From Metabacillus arenae (GTDB taxonomy: Bacteria; Bacillota; Bacilli; Bacillales; Bacillaceae), in the NCBI RefSeq assembly GCF_014773385.1, contig NZ_JACXAI010000006.1, positions 124,001 to 188,000 of the forward strand: 64,000 bases of DNA, read 5' to 3'. A model generated the notes under the pieces. That model was not told the origin of the DNA. It ran no database searches and worked only from the letters and a program-made list of their open reading frames with translations. How positions within the stretch are numbered: position 1 is the stretch's first letter; every line of letters begins with the position of its first letter. The translations under genes were made by a program, and so were the position numbers. This document shows, in pieces, positions 1 through 7,892 of the stretch.

Positions 1-255
1 ATGCTGGAAGTATTAAAAATGGAAACGAAACCGGTCTATCTTGTCCCATATTTACTTTTTACAGGGTTGTTAATGAAGGATATAGAGAAAGAGGTAAGGG
101 CCATTAATGAGGTAAAAGACAATTTGTTTTTAACCAATTATATTGGATTCCACCCGCATTTAGAAAAAATATTTTTAGATAGAGTAAACGAAACGGTTCT
201 TAATGAAGACCAGCAATTTTCGTTTCGGAAAGAGGAAATAAATTGCTCCCATTGA
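1..255 (+). CDS. sirB: Sirohydrochlorin ferrochelatase, C-terminal part
   Basis: This is the last 84 codons of a CbiX/SirB-type chelatase that inserts Fe2+ into sirohydrochlorin, the last step of siroheme synthesis for assimilatory sulfite reductase. The reading frame is open from base 1. The family is about 250-260 aa long, so the gene begins upstream of the window and the ATG at base 1 is not its start. The tail contains the family-like 'PYLLFTGLLMKDI' segment followed by an acidic helix. It overlaps the next gene, sirC, by 13 nt. In B. subtilis the same pair (ylnE-ylnF) closes the cysH sulfate-assimilation operon. The assignment rests on the C-terminal motif and on the neighbour. Confidence 0.8.
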   Translation: MLEVLKMETKPVYLVPYLLFTGLLMKDIEKEVRAINEVKDNLFLTNYIGFHPHLEKIFLDRVNETVLNEDQQFSFRKEEINCSH

Positions 256-800
256 TGATCGATATGAAAAATAAACAGGTTGTCATTGTGGGAGGAGGAA
301 AAATAGCCCTTAGACGCCTCCGGCTCTTAAAAGAAGAAGGTGCACACCTTACTGTAGTAAGTCCGCAAGTAAATGATGAAATAAAAAATTTAGCGGCAAG
401 CGGCAAGATTGTGTGGAAGAAAAAGGAAGTATGTACTGAAGATATTAAGCAAGCTTTTTTAATAATAGCTGCAACAAATGACCCGAATATAAACGAATGG
501 ATTGCAGGACAAGTTTCTGGCCATCAGTTAATAAATGTTGTTCATAAAGCTGAAATAGGAAATGTACAGGTTCCTAAAATCGTGAAAAAGGGCAAGCTAA
601 TCTTTTCAGTTTCTACCTCAGGTGCAAGCCCATTGCTTGCAAAAGAGTTTAGCGAAAAATTTGCCTCATTAATTGATAAAGACATTGAAAAAAAATTAGA
701 AGAATACCATCAGTATAGGGAACAATTGAAGTCCTCGAATCTTTCTGAAGAAGAAAGGAAGAAGGCATTAAAACAAAAATTGGATCTTGACAAACTTTAA
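243..800 (+). CDS. sirC: Precorrin-2 dehydrogenase (siroheme synthesis)
   Basis: This NAD-dependent enzyme oxidises precorrin-2 to sirohydrochlorin, the substrate of the chelatase encoded just upstream. The 185-aa protein has an N-terminal Rossmann motif GGGKIALRR (residues 17-25), an 'AATND' turn at 76-80 and the family signature STSGASP at 124-130, so it is a stand-alone SirC/YlnF type without a methyltransferase domain. The TTG at 243 is chosen because it gives the expected MLPL N-terminus and has AGAGG about 8 nt upstream, inside the end of sirB. Translational coupling with sirB is likely. A hairpin immediately after the stop ends the operon. Confidence 0.92.
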   Translation: MLPLMIDMKNKQVVIVGGGKIALRRLRLLKEEGAHLTVVSPQVNDEIKNLAASGKIVWKKKEVCTEDIKQAFLIIAATNDPNINEWIAGQVSGHQLINVVHKAEIGNVQVPKIVKKGKLIFSVSTSGASPLLAKEFSEKFASLIDKDIEKKLEEYHQYREQLKSSNLSEEERKKALKQKLDLDKL

Positions 801-826
801 GTGCCAGGTGCAAACCGGCACTTTTG
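799..826 (+). terminator. Likely intrinsic terminator after sirC
   Basis: AAGTGCC (799-805) pairs with GGCACTT (817-823) across an 11-nt loop and is followed by TTTTG. The left arm overlaps the sirC stop codon. The stem is short (7 bp), so it may be weak. Confidence 0.5.
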
Positions 827-1267
827 CATTATACAGATGCGAGTGAAATTTTCTCAACATTTAATCAATTAAATCTATTTTGAGATTTTAATAATTTCGG
901 TTAAAATCCTTTGGCGAATCTCCCCAAAAAATAGTTTCTCTATTTAAGAAAACTGTATTCCTTCTTTTCAAACTATCGGTCTTTATCAATGGTGAATGAA
1001 AAAATTTTTAAGTGGATCTAATTTTGTATGTACTATTATGAGCTTGAGTTTTTTAATTGATCGATCATGAAAACAATTTTTTTAAATGTAGAGCCCTTTA
1101 TTTTAATAAAAAAACAAAATTAATAAGCGGAATTTTAAGTTATGGTTGCTAGCTATGACGGGTACCATTTTCCTCGTCTAGGCATATATCAATAACTATA
1201 ATCTACTGAGACAGTTTTTTCTCTTGTATAGTAGAGCAAATCCATTCCAGCAAAAAAGGTAAGCGAG
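827..1267. other. AT-rich intergenic gap sirC to TSUP gene
   Basis: This stretch of about 440 bases has no convincing ORF, repeat or RNA motif. A perfect -10-like TATAAT occurs at 1197-1202 but lacks a recognisable -35 at 16-18 nt. A promoter for the TSUP permease gene should lie here, but I cannot place it. Confidence 0.5.
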
Positions 1268-2041
1268 TTGAAAATGATGAGCATAGAAATAATCATAATG
1301 GGGTTCTTTGTTGGGTTATTAATAGGTTTAACGGGAGTAGGAGACGCTGCCCTTTTGACTCCCATCTTAATTGCCTCAGGTATTAATCCAACGATTGCTG
1401 TAGGTACAGATCTTGTCTACAATTCAATCACCAAGCTTTCTGGAGCTGTCCAACATTGGAGACAAAAAACAATTAATTTCAAATTAGTAAAATATCTTGC
1501 GATTGGGAGTATTCCAAGTGCAGTTGCAGCAATCAGCTTGTTGAATTTCTTTAACGACAGTCATCTTAATCAAGATCAGATCATTAAAAATGCCCTTGGT
1601 TATGTTCTTGTATTAGTTGCTATCTCAATTATTATCCGCTTGTTTATGGATAAAAAGTTACGGCCGAACCGGTTGCAATTAAAGACCATTGAACAAAAGA
1701 AAGGGCTGACAATTTTAATTGGTGTTATTTTAGGCTTTATTGTAGGGCTCACGTCCATTGGATCAGGCTCATTGTTTGCCGTTGCGATGCTTTACGTGTA
1801 TCAGCTAAAGGCATCTGAATTAGTGGGTACAGATATTGCACATGCCTTTTTGTTAGTAACAGTTGCCGGCTTGCTTTATTTAGGAACAGGACATATCGAT
1901 TATCCTCTACTAATTAACCTTTTAGCAGGTTCGGTACCCGGGGCAATGATTGGCAGCACATTCTCTGCCAAAATACCGGCAAGACCGCTGCGAACTGTGA
2001 TCGCGGTATTGATTCTTATAAGCGGAATCAAGCTATTATAA
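1268..2041 (+). CDS. TSUP (TauE/SafE) family membrane permease
   Basis: This 257-aa integral membrane protein belongs to the TSUP (TauE/SafE, DUF81) family, which moves sulfite, sulfonates or other organosulfur anions. The N-terminal half carries 'GLTGVGDAALLTPIL' and the C-terminal half repeats the motif as 'GLTSIGSGSLFAVAML', the usual internal duplication of this family; about eight hydrophobic segments are visible. The usual TGVGGG/TGVGGA motif reads TGVGDA here, an acidic change. The start is either TTG at 1268 or ATG at 1274. It lies between siroheme genes and phosphosulfolactate synthase, so a role in sulfite or sulfolactate traffic is a reasonable inference; the substrate is unproven. 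Confidence 0.85.
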   Translation: MKMMSIEIIIMGFFVGLLIGLTGVGDAALLTPILIASGINPTIAVGTDLVYNSITKLSGAVQHWRQKTINFKLVKYLAIGSIPSAVAAISLLNFFNDSHLNQDQIIKNALGYVLVLVAISIIIRLFMDKKLRPNRLQLKTIEQKKGLTILIGVILGFIVGLTSIGSGSLFAVAMLYVYQLKASELVGTDIAHAFLLVTVAGLLYLGTGHIDYPLLINLLAGSVPGAMIGSTFSAKIPARPLRTVIAVLILISGIKLL

Positions 2042-2090
2042 CAGAAGACTGTTACCTGAACATTTTGGTCTGCCTCCTACAACAAAGTTT

Positions 2091-2165
2091 CTCACCTCAA
2101 AATGAAATTATCTCGAGGTGAGAGGTTAGATTGTGTGGCTAAAAGCAGTCGGCGATTCACCGATT
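2091..2165. repeat. Family-3 interspersed repeat, degenerate copy
   Basis: CTCACCTC (2091-2098) is an inverted partner of GAGGTGAG (2115-2122). It is followed by 'AGAGGTTAGA' and a weak GTCGGCGATTCACCGAT hairpin. The order matches the GTGAGAGGTGAGA-plus-ATCGGC hairpin repeat found elsewhere in the window (7.7, 14.5, 17.2, 21.0 and 61.8 kb). Confidence 0.5.
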
Positions 2166-2205
2166 ACTATCTAGTATAGATCTCTGAGCAGAATACTGAA
2201 ATAAT

Positions 2206-2238
2206 TACGCATACCAAACCGGTCGCGTATTTTTTTTA
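2206..2238 (+). terminator. Intrinsic terminator after TSUP gene
   Basis: TACGC (2206-2210) pairs with GCGTA (2225-2229), with an inner ACC/GGT pairing, and is followed by a run of eight T. It separates the permease transcript from the 99-aa gene. Confidence 0.65.
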
Positions 2239-2332
2239 TATATTTTAGCCACCATAAAGAGAAACTGCTTTTTTACTTACAAATAAAATCTTAGTGAAAA
2301 GTTGATTATATATCGGAAAGGAGTACTGACAA

Positions 2333-2632
2333 GTGATATTTTTTCAACCAGAGTTTCGCACTGAGCAGGGAGAAATCATAAATGTGGTCGATACGAACGG
2401 TAAAGCTGTAGGGTACCTTGCCTATTTGTATAAAGATGAAAAAGACCTATATATTATGGGGCAGTTGGATAATCCAGGTGAGAAGCAGAACTTTATTGAC
2501 ATGACATCTAATTACATTGATGGTCTCAAAAAATCTATTCTCGGAAACGGAGAGAATGAACCGAATCTTTTTATCCATCTCGGCGGTGAGGCAATGGATA
2601 TAGACAAAACCAAGGATGAGGAAAGTGGGTAA
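2333..2632 (+). CDS. Uncharacterised 99-aa protein upstream of yitD/ComA
   Basis: I do not recognise this family. It is a small acidic soluble protein with no signal peptide or membrane segment. The sequence looks like alternating beta strands (residues 10-42, including 'GEIINVVDTNGKAVGYLAYL') followed by a helix around 50-70 and a charged tail ending DKTKDEESG. GTG at 2333 is preceded by AAAGGAG at good spacing, which supports real translation. Phosphosulfolactate synthase follows 80 nt downstream on the same strand, so the two are probably co-transcribed after the terminator at 2206. A role connected with sulfolactate or sporulation is only a guess from context. Confidence 0.7.
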   Translation: MIFFQPEFRTEQGEIINVVDTNGKAVGYLAYLYKDEKDLYIMGQLDNPGEKQNFIDMTSNYIDGLKKSILGNGENEPNLFIHLGGEAMDIDKTKDEESG

Positions 2633-2712
2633 AGGATTCCCTAAGAACCTCCGCATATAACTATGCATAGGATGGTTTACATAGACAATTACCCATTAGG
2701 AGGGACCGTTCT

Positions 2713-3537
2713 GTGAATCATCTGCACAATATTTGTCATCCACAACTTATTGATCCATCAGGTGAAAGGGCCAGTAAGTCAGAAGAACTTGGTTTAACTA
2801 TGTTAATAGATAAAGGAATAAGTATAGCTTTATTTGAAGAACACCTGCAGCTTGGAGGTCAATATGTTGATTATATAAAACTTGGCTTCGGTACAACGAT
2901 GCTGTATCCGCCAGAACTATTGAAAAAAAAGCTTCTCTTGGCAAAAAAAGAAAATGTTACCTTATACCCGGGAGGAACATTATTTGAAATTGCCTGCCAC
3001 CAGGATGTATTAAAAGAGTACTTCGATTATATGCAATTAATAGGCTTTGATCATCTTGAAATTTCCGACGGAACGATTGAGCTGCCTGCTAAAAAAAGGC
3101 AAAAAATTATTCAGGAGGCAGTTGAAAAAGGATTTACTGTCATAACGGAGTGCGGTAAAAAAGCTCTTGGCAGCCATTTTGAAGTAAAAGAATTAGAACA
3201 AACCCTATACTCAGATCTTGAATGCGGCGCATCTTACGTGATTGTAGAAGGAAGAGAATCGGGCGAAAATGTCGGCATTTTTAATGAGGAAGGGCATATT
3301 GATAAAGAATTCCTTCAAGATATCGAAAAGACAATCCCTTCCAATATGAGGAAATATCTGATTTGGGAAGCACCACAAAAAAACCAGCAAATTGAATTAA
3401 TTCATTTTTGGGGAAGAAACGTCAATATGGGAAATATTCAATTCGAAGATGCCTATAACCTGGAATGCCTCAGAAGGGGTTTAAGATTTGATACATTTTT
3501 ATTAAACCGGCCAGGACAGATTTTGCAGCCAGATTAA
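2713..3537 (+). CDS. yitD: Phosphosulfolactate synthase (ComA/YitD family)
   Basis: The enzyme adds sulfite to phosphoenolpyruvate to give (R)-2-phospho-3-sulfolactate. In methanogens this is the first step of coenzyme M synthesis; in Bacillus, which makes no coenzyme M, it leads to 3-sulfolactate, found in spores. The 274-aa protein is a TIM-barrel with 'DYIKLGFGTTMLYP', 'LYPGGTLFEIA', 'HLEISDGTIELP' and 'VIVEGRESGENVGIF' in family order. GTG at 2713 follows a strong AGGAGGG. Its partner phosphatase yitC/ComB is at 6947-7663 on the other strand of the same cluster. The family assignment is firm; the spore role is inferred from B. subtilis. Confidence 0.93.
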   Translation: MNHLHNICHPQLIDPSGERASKSEELGLTMLIDKGISIALFEEHLQLGGQYVDYIKLGFGTTMLYPPELLKKKLLLAKKENVTLYPGGTLFEIACHQDVLKEYFDYMQLIGFDHLEISDGTIELPAKKRQKIIQEAVEKGFTVITECGKKALGSHFEVKELEQTLYSDLECGASYVIVEGRESGENVGIFNEEGHIDKEFLQDIEKTIPSNMRKYLIWEAPQKNQQIELIHFWGRNVNMGNIQFEDAYNLECLRRGLRFDTFLLNRPGQILQPD

Positions 3538-3545
3538 AAATAGGT

Positions 3546-3580
3546 AAAAAACTGGAGTGGAAGGTATTTCACTCCAGCTT
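3546..3580 (-). terminator. Terminator between convergent yitD and yitF-like genes
   Basis: CTGGAGTG (3552-3559) and CACTCCAG (3570-3577) form a perfect 8-bp stem. Read leftward it is followed by a run of T (the A-run at 3546-3551), so it should end the minus-strand yitF-like transcript. Read rightward the T-tract is poor, so it may only partly stop yitD. Confidence 0.65.
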
Positions 3581-3747
3581 CTCATTGTGATTAACGTAAT
3601 AAAGAAAACTATCTTTACCAGCTTTTGAACAATATCTCCCAAAGGTCTAAGCCAATCATCTTCAAAAGATGAAAGAACTATATTAATGCGGGGCATCGTA
3701 TGTATGGTCACCGAACGACCAGCGACTCACATTTTTCGTTAAAAGGC

Positions 3748-4866
3748 TTAATGGTATATGGTTCCATCCCATTGATATTTTTTCAATTTATCCATATCAA
3801 TTTCCGCTCCAATCCCAATTTCATCAGGTATTTTTACTATTCCGTTTGTTGGTTGAACTGATAAAAGGGAAGTAAACGGATTTTCCATCACATCCCATTC
3901 CACTGGTTCAATTTGCTCATGATCCATTTTACTCCATGGAGGCAGACAGGCTTGGACAAATAAAGAATATAATCTTGAAATCGGTCCGTCAAATGAGTGT
4001 GGGGAACTCCTTACTCCAAAGGATCGGGAGAGCTGCACCGTTTCACGATATTCGTTAATTCCGTTTACATGCATGACATCCGGTTGAATAATATCAATTG
4101 CCCCTTCCTTTAAAAGAGGAAGAAACTGTGCGGTGGTCTTTAGATTCTCTCCACCCGCGACCGGAATTGACAGATTGCTTCTCAGGAGCTTATAGTCTGC
4201 CAGCTGGTCCATTGGAATTGGTTCTTCAAACCATAACATATTTGACCATTCCCTAAAATATCGATCCCATATACGCGCAGTCGCAGCGTCGTAACTTTGG
4301 TTCGCATCCAGGGCAAGGCCAATTTTTTCTTCCAACAACCTTTGTACAGAGTGAATATGAGCTTGATCTTCCTGAAGTGTTCTTCCGCCAATCTTCACTT
4401 TTATCATTTTAAATCCCCTGCATACCGCTTGATCAATCAACTCCAAAGAATGTTTCAACCAATCTTCTTCTTCCGAGTACGATTGAAATGAAGCATATAC
4501 TGGTATTGAATCTCTCAATTTCCCTCCCCATAGGTCGCATACTGAAAGTCCAGCTGATTTGGCAATAATTTCCGTAAGCGCCATACTAATTCCTGCGGCC
4601 GCCCTCTTATGCCATTTTTTTATAACACCGCAAATATGCGTCCGATCTGTCGCTTTCTTACCTAATAAATATGGAATAATACGTTCAGAAAATCCTTTTT
4701 CTAACGTAGGCAGCCAGTCGATACATTCTCCCCATCCATGTATCCCCGAATATGTCGTTATTTTAAATAAAAAACATGTTCGGTACTTCTTATATCCATT
4801 GGCATCACCATAGGGTTTAGTAAGTTTATACAGCAACGGAAAAATTTCTACTTTTTCAATTCTCAA
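3748..4866 (-). CDS. yitF: Enolase-superfamily (mandelate racemase-like) enzyme, YitF-like
   Basis: This 372-aa protein has the alpha/beta capping domain plus TIM-barrel of the muconate-lactonising/mandelate racemase group. All expected residues are visible: K156-x-K158 ('IKVKIGG'), metal ligands D187 ('LALDANQ'), E214 ('WFEEP') and E240 ('AGGEN'), and the D263/H290 pair ('QPDV', 'SSPH') typical of the mandelate racemase-like subgroup. It should therefore abstract a proton alpha to a carboxylate on an acid-sugar or hydroxyacid; the substrate is not known. In B. subtilis a homologue also sits with yitC-yitD, so a sulfolactate-related substrate is possible. It is divergent from the MFS gene and convergent with yitD. 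Confidence 0.85.
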   Translation of the reverse strand: MRIEKVEIFPLLYKLTKPYGDANGYKKYRTCFLFKITTYSGIHGWGECIDWLPTLEKGFSERIIPYLLGKKATDRTHICGVIKKWHKRAAAGISMALTEIIAKSAGLSVCDLWGGKLRDSIPVYASFQSYSEEEDWLKHSLELIDQAVCRGFKMIKVKIGGRTLQEDQAHIHSVQRLLEEKIGLALDANQSYDAATARIWDRYFREWSNMLWFEEPIPMDQLADYKLLRSNLSIPVAGGENLKTTAQFLPLLKEGAIDIIQPDVMHVNGINEYRETVQLSRSFGVRSSPHSFDGPISRLYSLFVQACLPPWSKMDHEQIEPVEWDVMENPFTSLLSVQPTNGIVKIPDEIGIGAEIDMDKLKKYQWDGTIYH

Positions 4867-5170
4867 ATGAATTACCTGCCTTTTTATTTACTAACTGCTT
4901 TTCTATAGCAAAGTCTATGTCTTAGAGAGTTAAGTTTACCTCCCCCGAGTCGGAAGGTTATTTGGGAGACTCGAGGTGACCGTGTTTCACAGCTTGCGAT
5001 TTATCTTTAGCCCCATTTTTTTGAAAAAAGCCAATCCAACTGAGGGTGATTTATACATAATTAGGTTACGGAAAAAATTAATAAACATGTACCAACACAT
5101 CTGATTGAATCAAATAGTAAGGAAAAGGAAAAGGTAAACAGAGAACAGATATGAAAATGGAGGAAGGAAA
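4867..5170. other. Divergent intergenic region yitF-like / yitG-like
   Basis: About 300 bases separate two diverging genes and must hold both promoters. A GAGTC/GACTC inverted repeat (about 4949-4973) is followed by CTCGAGGTGA, recalling the head of the family-3 repeats. I could not assign -35/-10 boxes. Confidence 0.4.
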
Positions 5171-6433
5171 ATGGAAGCAAAACAAGGAAAGGCAAACATA
5201 GTTGCAATTGCCCTGATCCCTTTAGTAATGGTTTTAGGAAATTCTATGTTAGTACCTGTACTTCCCACCATGAAATCAAAGTTAGATTTATCCGGTTTTC
5301 AAGTCAGTCTCATCATTACAATGTTTTCACTTGCAGCAGGATTAATTATTCCTTTAGTTGGTTATTTATCTGATCGGTATGGTCGAAAGTGGATTATTGT
5401 TGCATCATTAGTTATTTATGGAATTGGTGGAGTCGTTTCAGGATTAGCTGCTTGGTTAATGGATAATTCTTATGGAATGATTCTTATCGGAAGAATCATT
5501 CAAGGAATAGGAGCCGCGGGTACCTCACCGATAGCTATGGCTTTAATTGGTGATGTTTATTCAGGTGCCAAGGAAAGTAAAGCACTTGGTATTATTGAAT
5601 CTACAAATGGATTGGGGAAAATCCTTTCTCCTATATTTGGATCTCTCATAGCACTTATCATCTGGTTTGCAGTATTTTTTACTTTTCCGATTCTTTGCTT
5701 CGCAACAGCTGTTTTTGTATGGTTTGGGGTAAAGGAAAAGAAAAAAAAGAAGGGGAAGCCTCTGCCTGAGTATCTTGGAGCGTTAAAGCAAATATTTAAA
5801 CAGAAGGGAAGATGGCTGATTCCTGCCTTTTTAGTTGGATCAGTAGGCTTATTTATCCTTTTTGGAGTTTTATTTTATTTGTCAGATATTTTGGAAGAAT
5901 CGTTTAAAATTGATGGAATTATAAAAGGATGTATTCTAGCTATTCCATTGCTCGGAATGGTGGTTACAGCCTATATTACAGGAGCGAAAATAAAACAAAA
6001 CAAACCTTTAATTCGAAAAATAATGGTCACGGGGCTCCTCTTGTTAACTGGGGCTATGCTCGCAGTATCCTTCTTTCAGCAAATCTTTCTCATGGTTGGG
6101 CTTTTAACTTTGGGTAGTATAGGAACTGGTCTTTTGCTGCCTTGTTTGAACACATTAATCACAGGTGCAGTTGAAAAAGCCGAGAGAGGAATGATCACTT
6201 CTTTATATGGAAGTGTGCGTTTTCTCGGTGTGGCTTTTGGTCCTCCTCTTTTTAGCTGGTTAATGAAAATTTCCCACCAGATCGTATTTTTCAGCATGGC
6301 CGGTTTAAGCCTAGTAACATTAATTATTGCCTTTTTATTCATTAAACCGGGAAAAAGTAAAAAAGGAGAAACAGGCAGTGAACAAAAATTGGCCACTCTT
6401 TTTAGGAAGAGGGAAAAGGTACCTTCAACCTAA
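5171..6433 (+). CDS. yitG: MFS transporter, YitG-like
   Basis: This 420-aa, 12-helix major facilitator has the loop 2-3 signature GYLSDRYGRKW at residues 64-74 and motif-C-like glycine/proline-rich helix 5 near 145-165 ('GLGKILSPIFGSLIAL'). The ATG at 5171 follows TGGAGGAAGG. B. subtilis yitG, of similar length, lies next to yitF and yitCD, so this is the same cluster in rearranged orientation. The family is annotated as drug export by similarity, but the context suggests export of a small anion such as sulfolactate; that is inference. Its stop lies 2 nt from the end of the convergent DUF441 gene, leaving no room for a separate terminator. Confidence 0.85.
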   Translation: MEAKQGKANIVAIALIPLVMVLGNSMLVPVLPTMKSKLDLSGFQVSLIITMFSLAAGLIIPLVGYLSDRYGRKWIIVASLVIYGIGGVVSGLAAWLMDNSYGMILIGRIIQGIGAAGTSPIAMALIGDVYSGAKESKALGIIESTNGLGKILSPIFGSLIALIIWFAVFFTFPILCFATAVFVWFGVKEKKKKKGKPLPEYLGALKQIFKQKGRWLIPAFLVGSVGLFILFGVLFYLSDILEESFKIDGIIKGCILAIPLLGMVVTAYITGAKIKQNKPLIRKIMVTGLLLLTGAMLAVSFFQQIFLMVGLLTLGSIGTGLLLPCLNTLITGAVEKAERGMITSLYGSVRFLGVAFGPPLFSWLMKISHQIVFFSMAGLSLVTLIIAFLFIKPGKSKKGETGSEQKLATLFRKREKVPST

Positions 6434-6435
6434 TA

Positions 6436-6930
6436 TTAAAAAACTTTTGATAGAAAATAGATAATTTTCATTAACAAAGCAGTGATTGCAGCGGCCATCA
6501 GAGGGCCGACTGGAATACCACGCAAAAAAATGATTCCGATGATAGAACCAACAACAAGACCAACGATCATATGCGGTTCAACTCGAAGCATTTCTAATCC
6601 CTTTCCATTCATATATGTAGCGAGCGCACCACCTGCGAGCGCCACCGCTCCTGAAAGTGTTGTAAGGAGGAGTAAGATGTCTTTCCCGGTAATTTTTCCG
6701 CTTGCGAATGGTACTAAAACGGATATCGTCAAAAACATAAGCCCGAGTTCTAATCCGCGTCTTTCTAACATCGGAAAAAATCGCTCCAGCGAGGATAATT
6801 TCAATACTAACAATATGCTTGCAGCTGTGGCAATAATCGGAGAGCGGCCAATTAAGCCGATAACAATCAGAATGACGAGCGCTATTTCACCTGAAGAAAT
6901 ATTCATTATTTCATCCAACCCCTGTCCCAT
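6436..6930 (-). CDS. DUF441 family membrane protein
   Basis: This 164-aa protein has four to five hydrophobic segments and conserved features of DUF441 (YtwI-like) proteins: '[18 protein letters not shown]', '[12 protein letters not shown]' and a C-terminal '[16 protein letters not shown]'. The function is unknown. It lies 16 nt downstream of yitC/ComB on the same strand, so the two are probably one operon. The start is ambiguous between ATG at 6930 and an internal ATG at 6906, which has a better Shine-Dalgarno-like GGATG. Confidence 0.8.
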   Translation of the reverse strand: MGQGLDEIMNISSGEIALVILIVIGLIGRSPIIATAASILLVLKLSSLERFFPMLERRGLELGLMFLTISVLVPFASGKITGKDILLLLTTLSGAVALAGGALATYMNGKGLEMLRVEPHMIVGLVVGSIIGIIFLRGIPVGPLMAAAITALLMKIIYFLSKVF

Positions 6931-6946
6931 TTTTCCTATTACAGGT

Positions 6947-7663
6947 TTATGTGTTGGTTTTAGAAAGTATTCTATTTTCCTTTTTGATTGGAACTATTTG
7001 TAAGATGTCTATTTGACCGCAATATTTGATATCATCCGTATAGTTGTGCGACGTTAAACGCTTTCCAGTAGTAGTCGTAAAAAGTAGGTCAGGAAGCCCC
7101 TTGGAAAGTTGAAGAAAGCAAGCTTCCATTGCTTTAGAAAAATCACAGGTCTCGATTGAAGGGGCCTGTTTTTTCGCTAAATGGACCATCAAGCCTGCGG
7201 CAAGTCCATCTTCTAATGCAAATTCATTTCGGGAACCTGCACAATAAATGGTTATATCACCGTTTTGAACCAATGCTTCTGTTATACAAGCTGTGGCGTT
7301 CAAAAAACAGCCTATTAAAAGCATGTCTGCTTTGGCGGCTTTTTCAACTGCTTTTGTCCCATTTGTTGTTGTCAGAACAAGGTGTTTTCCAGTATGGTCC
7401 TTTTTTCTAATAACGGTAGGAGAGTTATTGTAGTCAAAACCATCAATTTTTTCGCAATGCCACTCCCCGGCAAGAACAGTGTTTTTTGATTGCAAAGCAA
7501 ATGCCTCATTAACGGTTCCAACTGGAGTAATAGAATCGAAACCTGAGGTTAAAGCAGTTACCATTGTGCTTGAGGCTCTGAGTACATCAATTACGATTAC
7601 CGTTCGGCCGTTTACATGTTCAGTGGTGATTTCTTCAACGGTTGATACCGTTTCAATTCGCAT
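6947..7663 (-). CDS. yitC: 2-phosphosulfolactate phosphatase (ComB/YitC family)
   Basis: The enzyme removes phosphate from 2-phospho-3-sulfolactate to give 3-sulfolactate, the step after YitD. The 238-aa protein shows the ComB hallmarks DVLRASST (residues 26-33), '[12 protein letters not shown]' near 98-109, and '[18 protein letters not shown]' near 160-177. The ATG at 7663 is preceded on the minus strand by AAAGGAGAG. It is first in a two-gene unit with the DUF441 gene. A sporulation-type promoter is possible upstream (see 7704-7731). Confidence 0.93.
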   Translation of the reverse strand: MRIETVSTVEEITTEHVNGRTVIVIDVLRASSTMVTALTSGFDSITPVGTVNEAFALQSKNTVLAGEWHCEKIDGFDYNNSPTVIRKKDHTGKHLVLTTTNGTKAVEKAAKADMLLIGCFLNATACITEALVQNGDITIYCAGSRNEFALEDGLAAGLMVHLAKKQAPSIETCDFSKAMEACFLQLSKGLPDLLFTTTTGKRLTSHNYTDDIKYCGQIDILQIVPIKKENRILSKTNT

Positions 7664-7703
7664 AATTATTTCTCTCCTTTATGCTTTTTAGGTTTATGAA
7701 CTT

Positions 7704-7731
7704 AATATATGACAATTTGGATAGAAATTTG
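7704..7731 (-). promoter_or_regulatory. Candidate SigmaE-like promoter for yitC
   Basis: Read on the minus strand, TCAAATT (CAAATT at 7726-7731) is followed after 14 nt by CATATATT (7704-7711). This resembles the mother-cell SigmaE pattern (ATATT - 14 nt - CATACANT) but is a weak match. It would suit a spore-specific sulfolactate gene. Confidence 0.3.
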
Positions 7732-7748
7732 ATTGAGATGGGAAATTT

Positions 7749-7808
7749 AGAAGTGAGGGGCCTGAGGTGAGAATTGATGAAATCAGCGAAAGAGCTAATT
7801 TTTAATCT
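7749..7808 (+). repeat. Family-3 interspersed repeat copy
   Basis: 'TAGAAGTGAGGGGCCTGAGGTGAGA' is followed by a hairpin, AATCAGCGAAAGAGCTAATTTTT. It has the same order as copies at 21.0 and 61.8 kb. The right arm is imperfect. Confidence 0.6.
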
Positions 7809-7892
7809 TCAAGAAAAACTGATTTTTAGTGTTGAAGATAGGAATAATATTTGTTGAATCAGCCAAATAAATAGTCAAATGTAGGTGTAAAG

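Noticed and set aside
6482..7003. 173-codon + strand ORF opposite the DUF441 gene
   Set aside because: It is the antisense shadow of DUF441, which has clear membrane segments and family motifs on the minus strand.
2713..7663. Coenzyme M biosynthesis
   Set aside because: Only ComA and ComB homologues are here, no ComC/D/E; in Bacillus the end product is expected to be sulfolactate.
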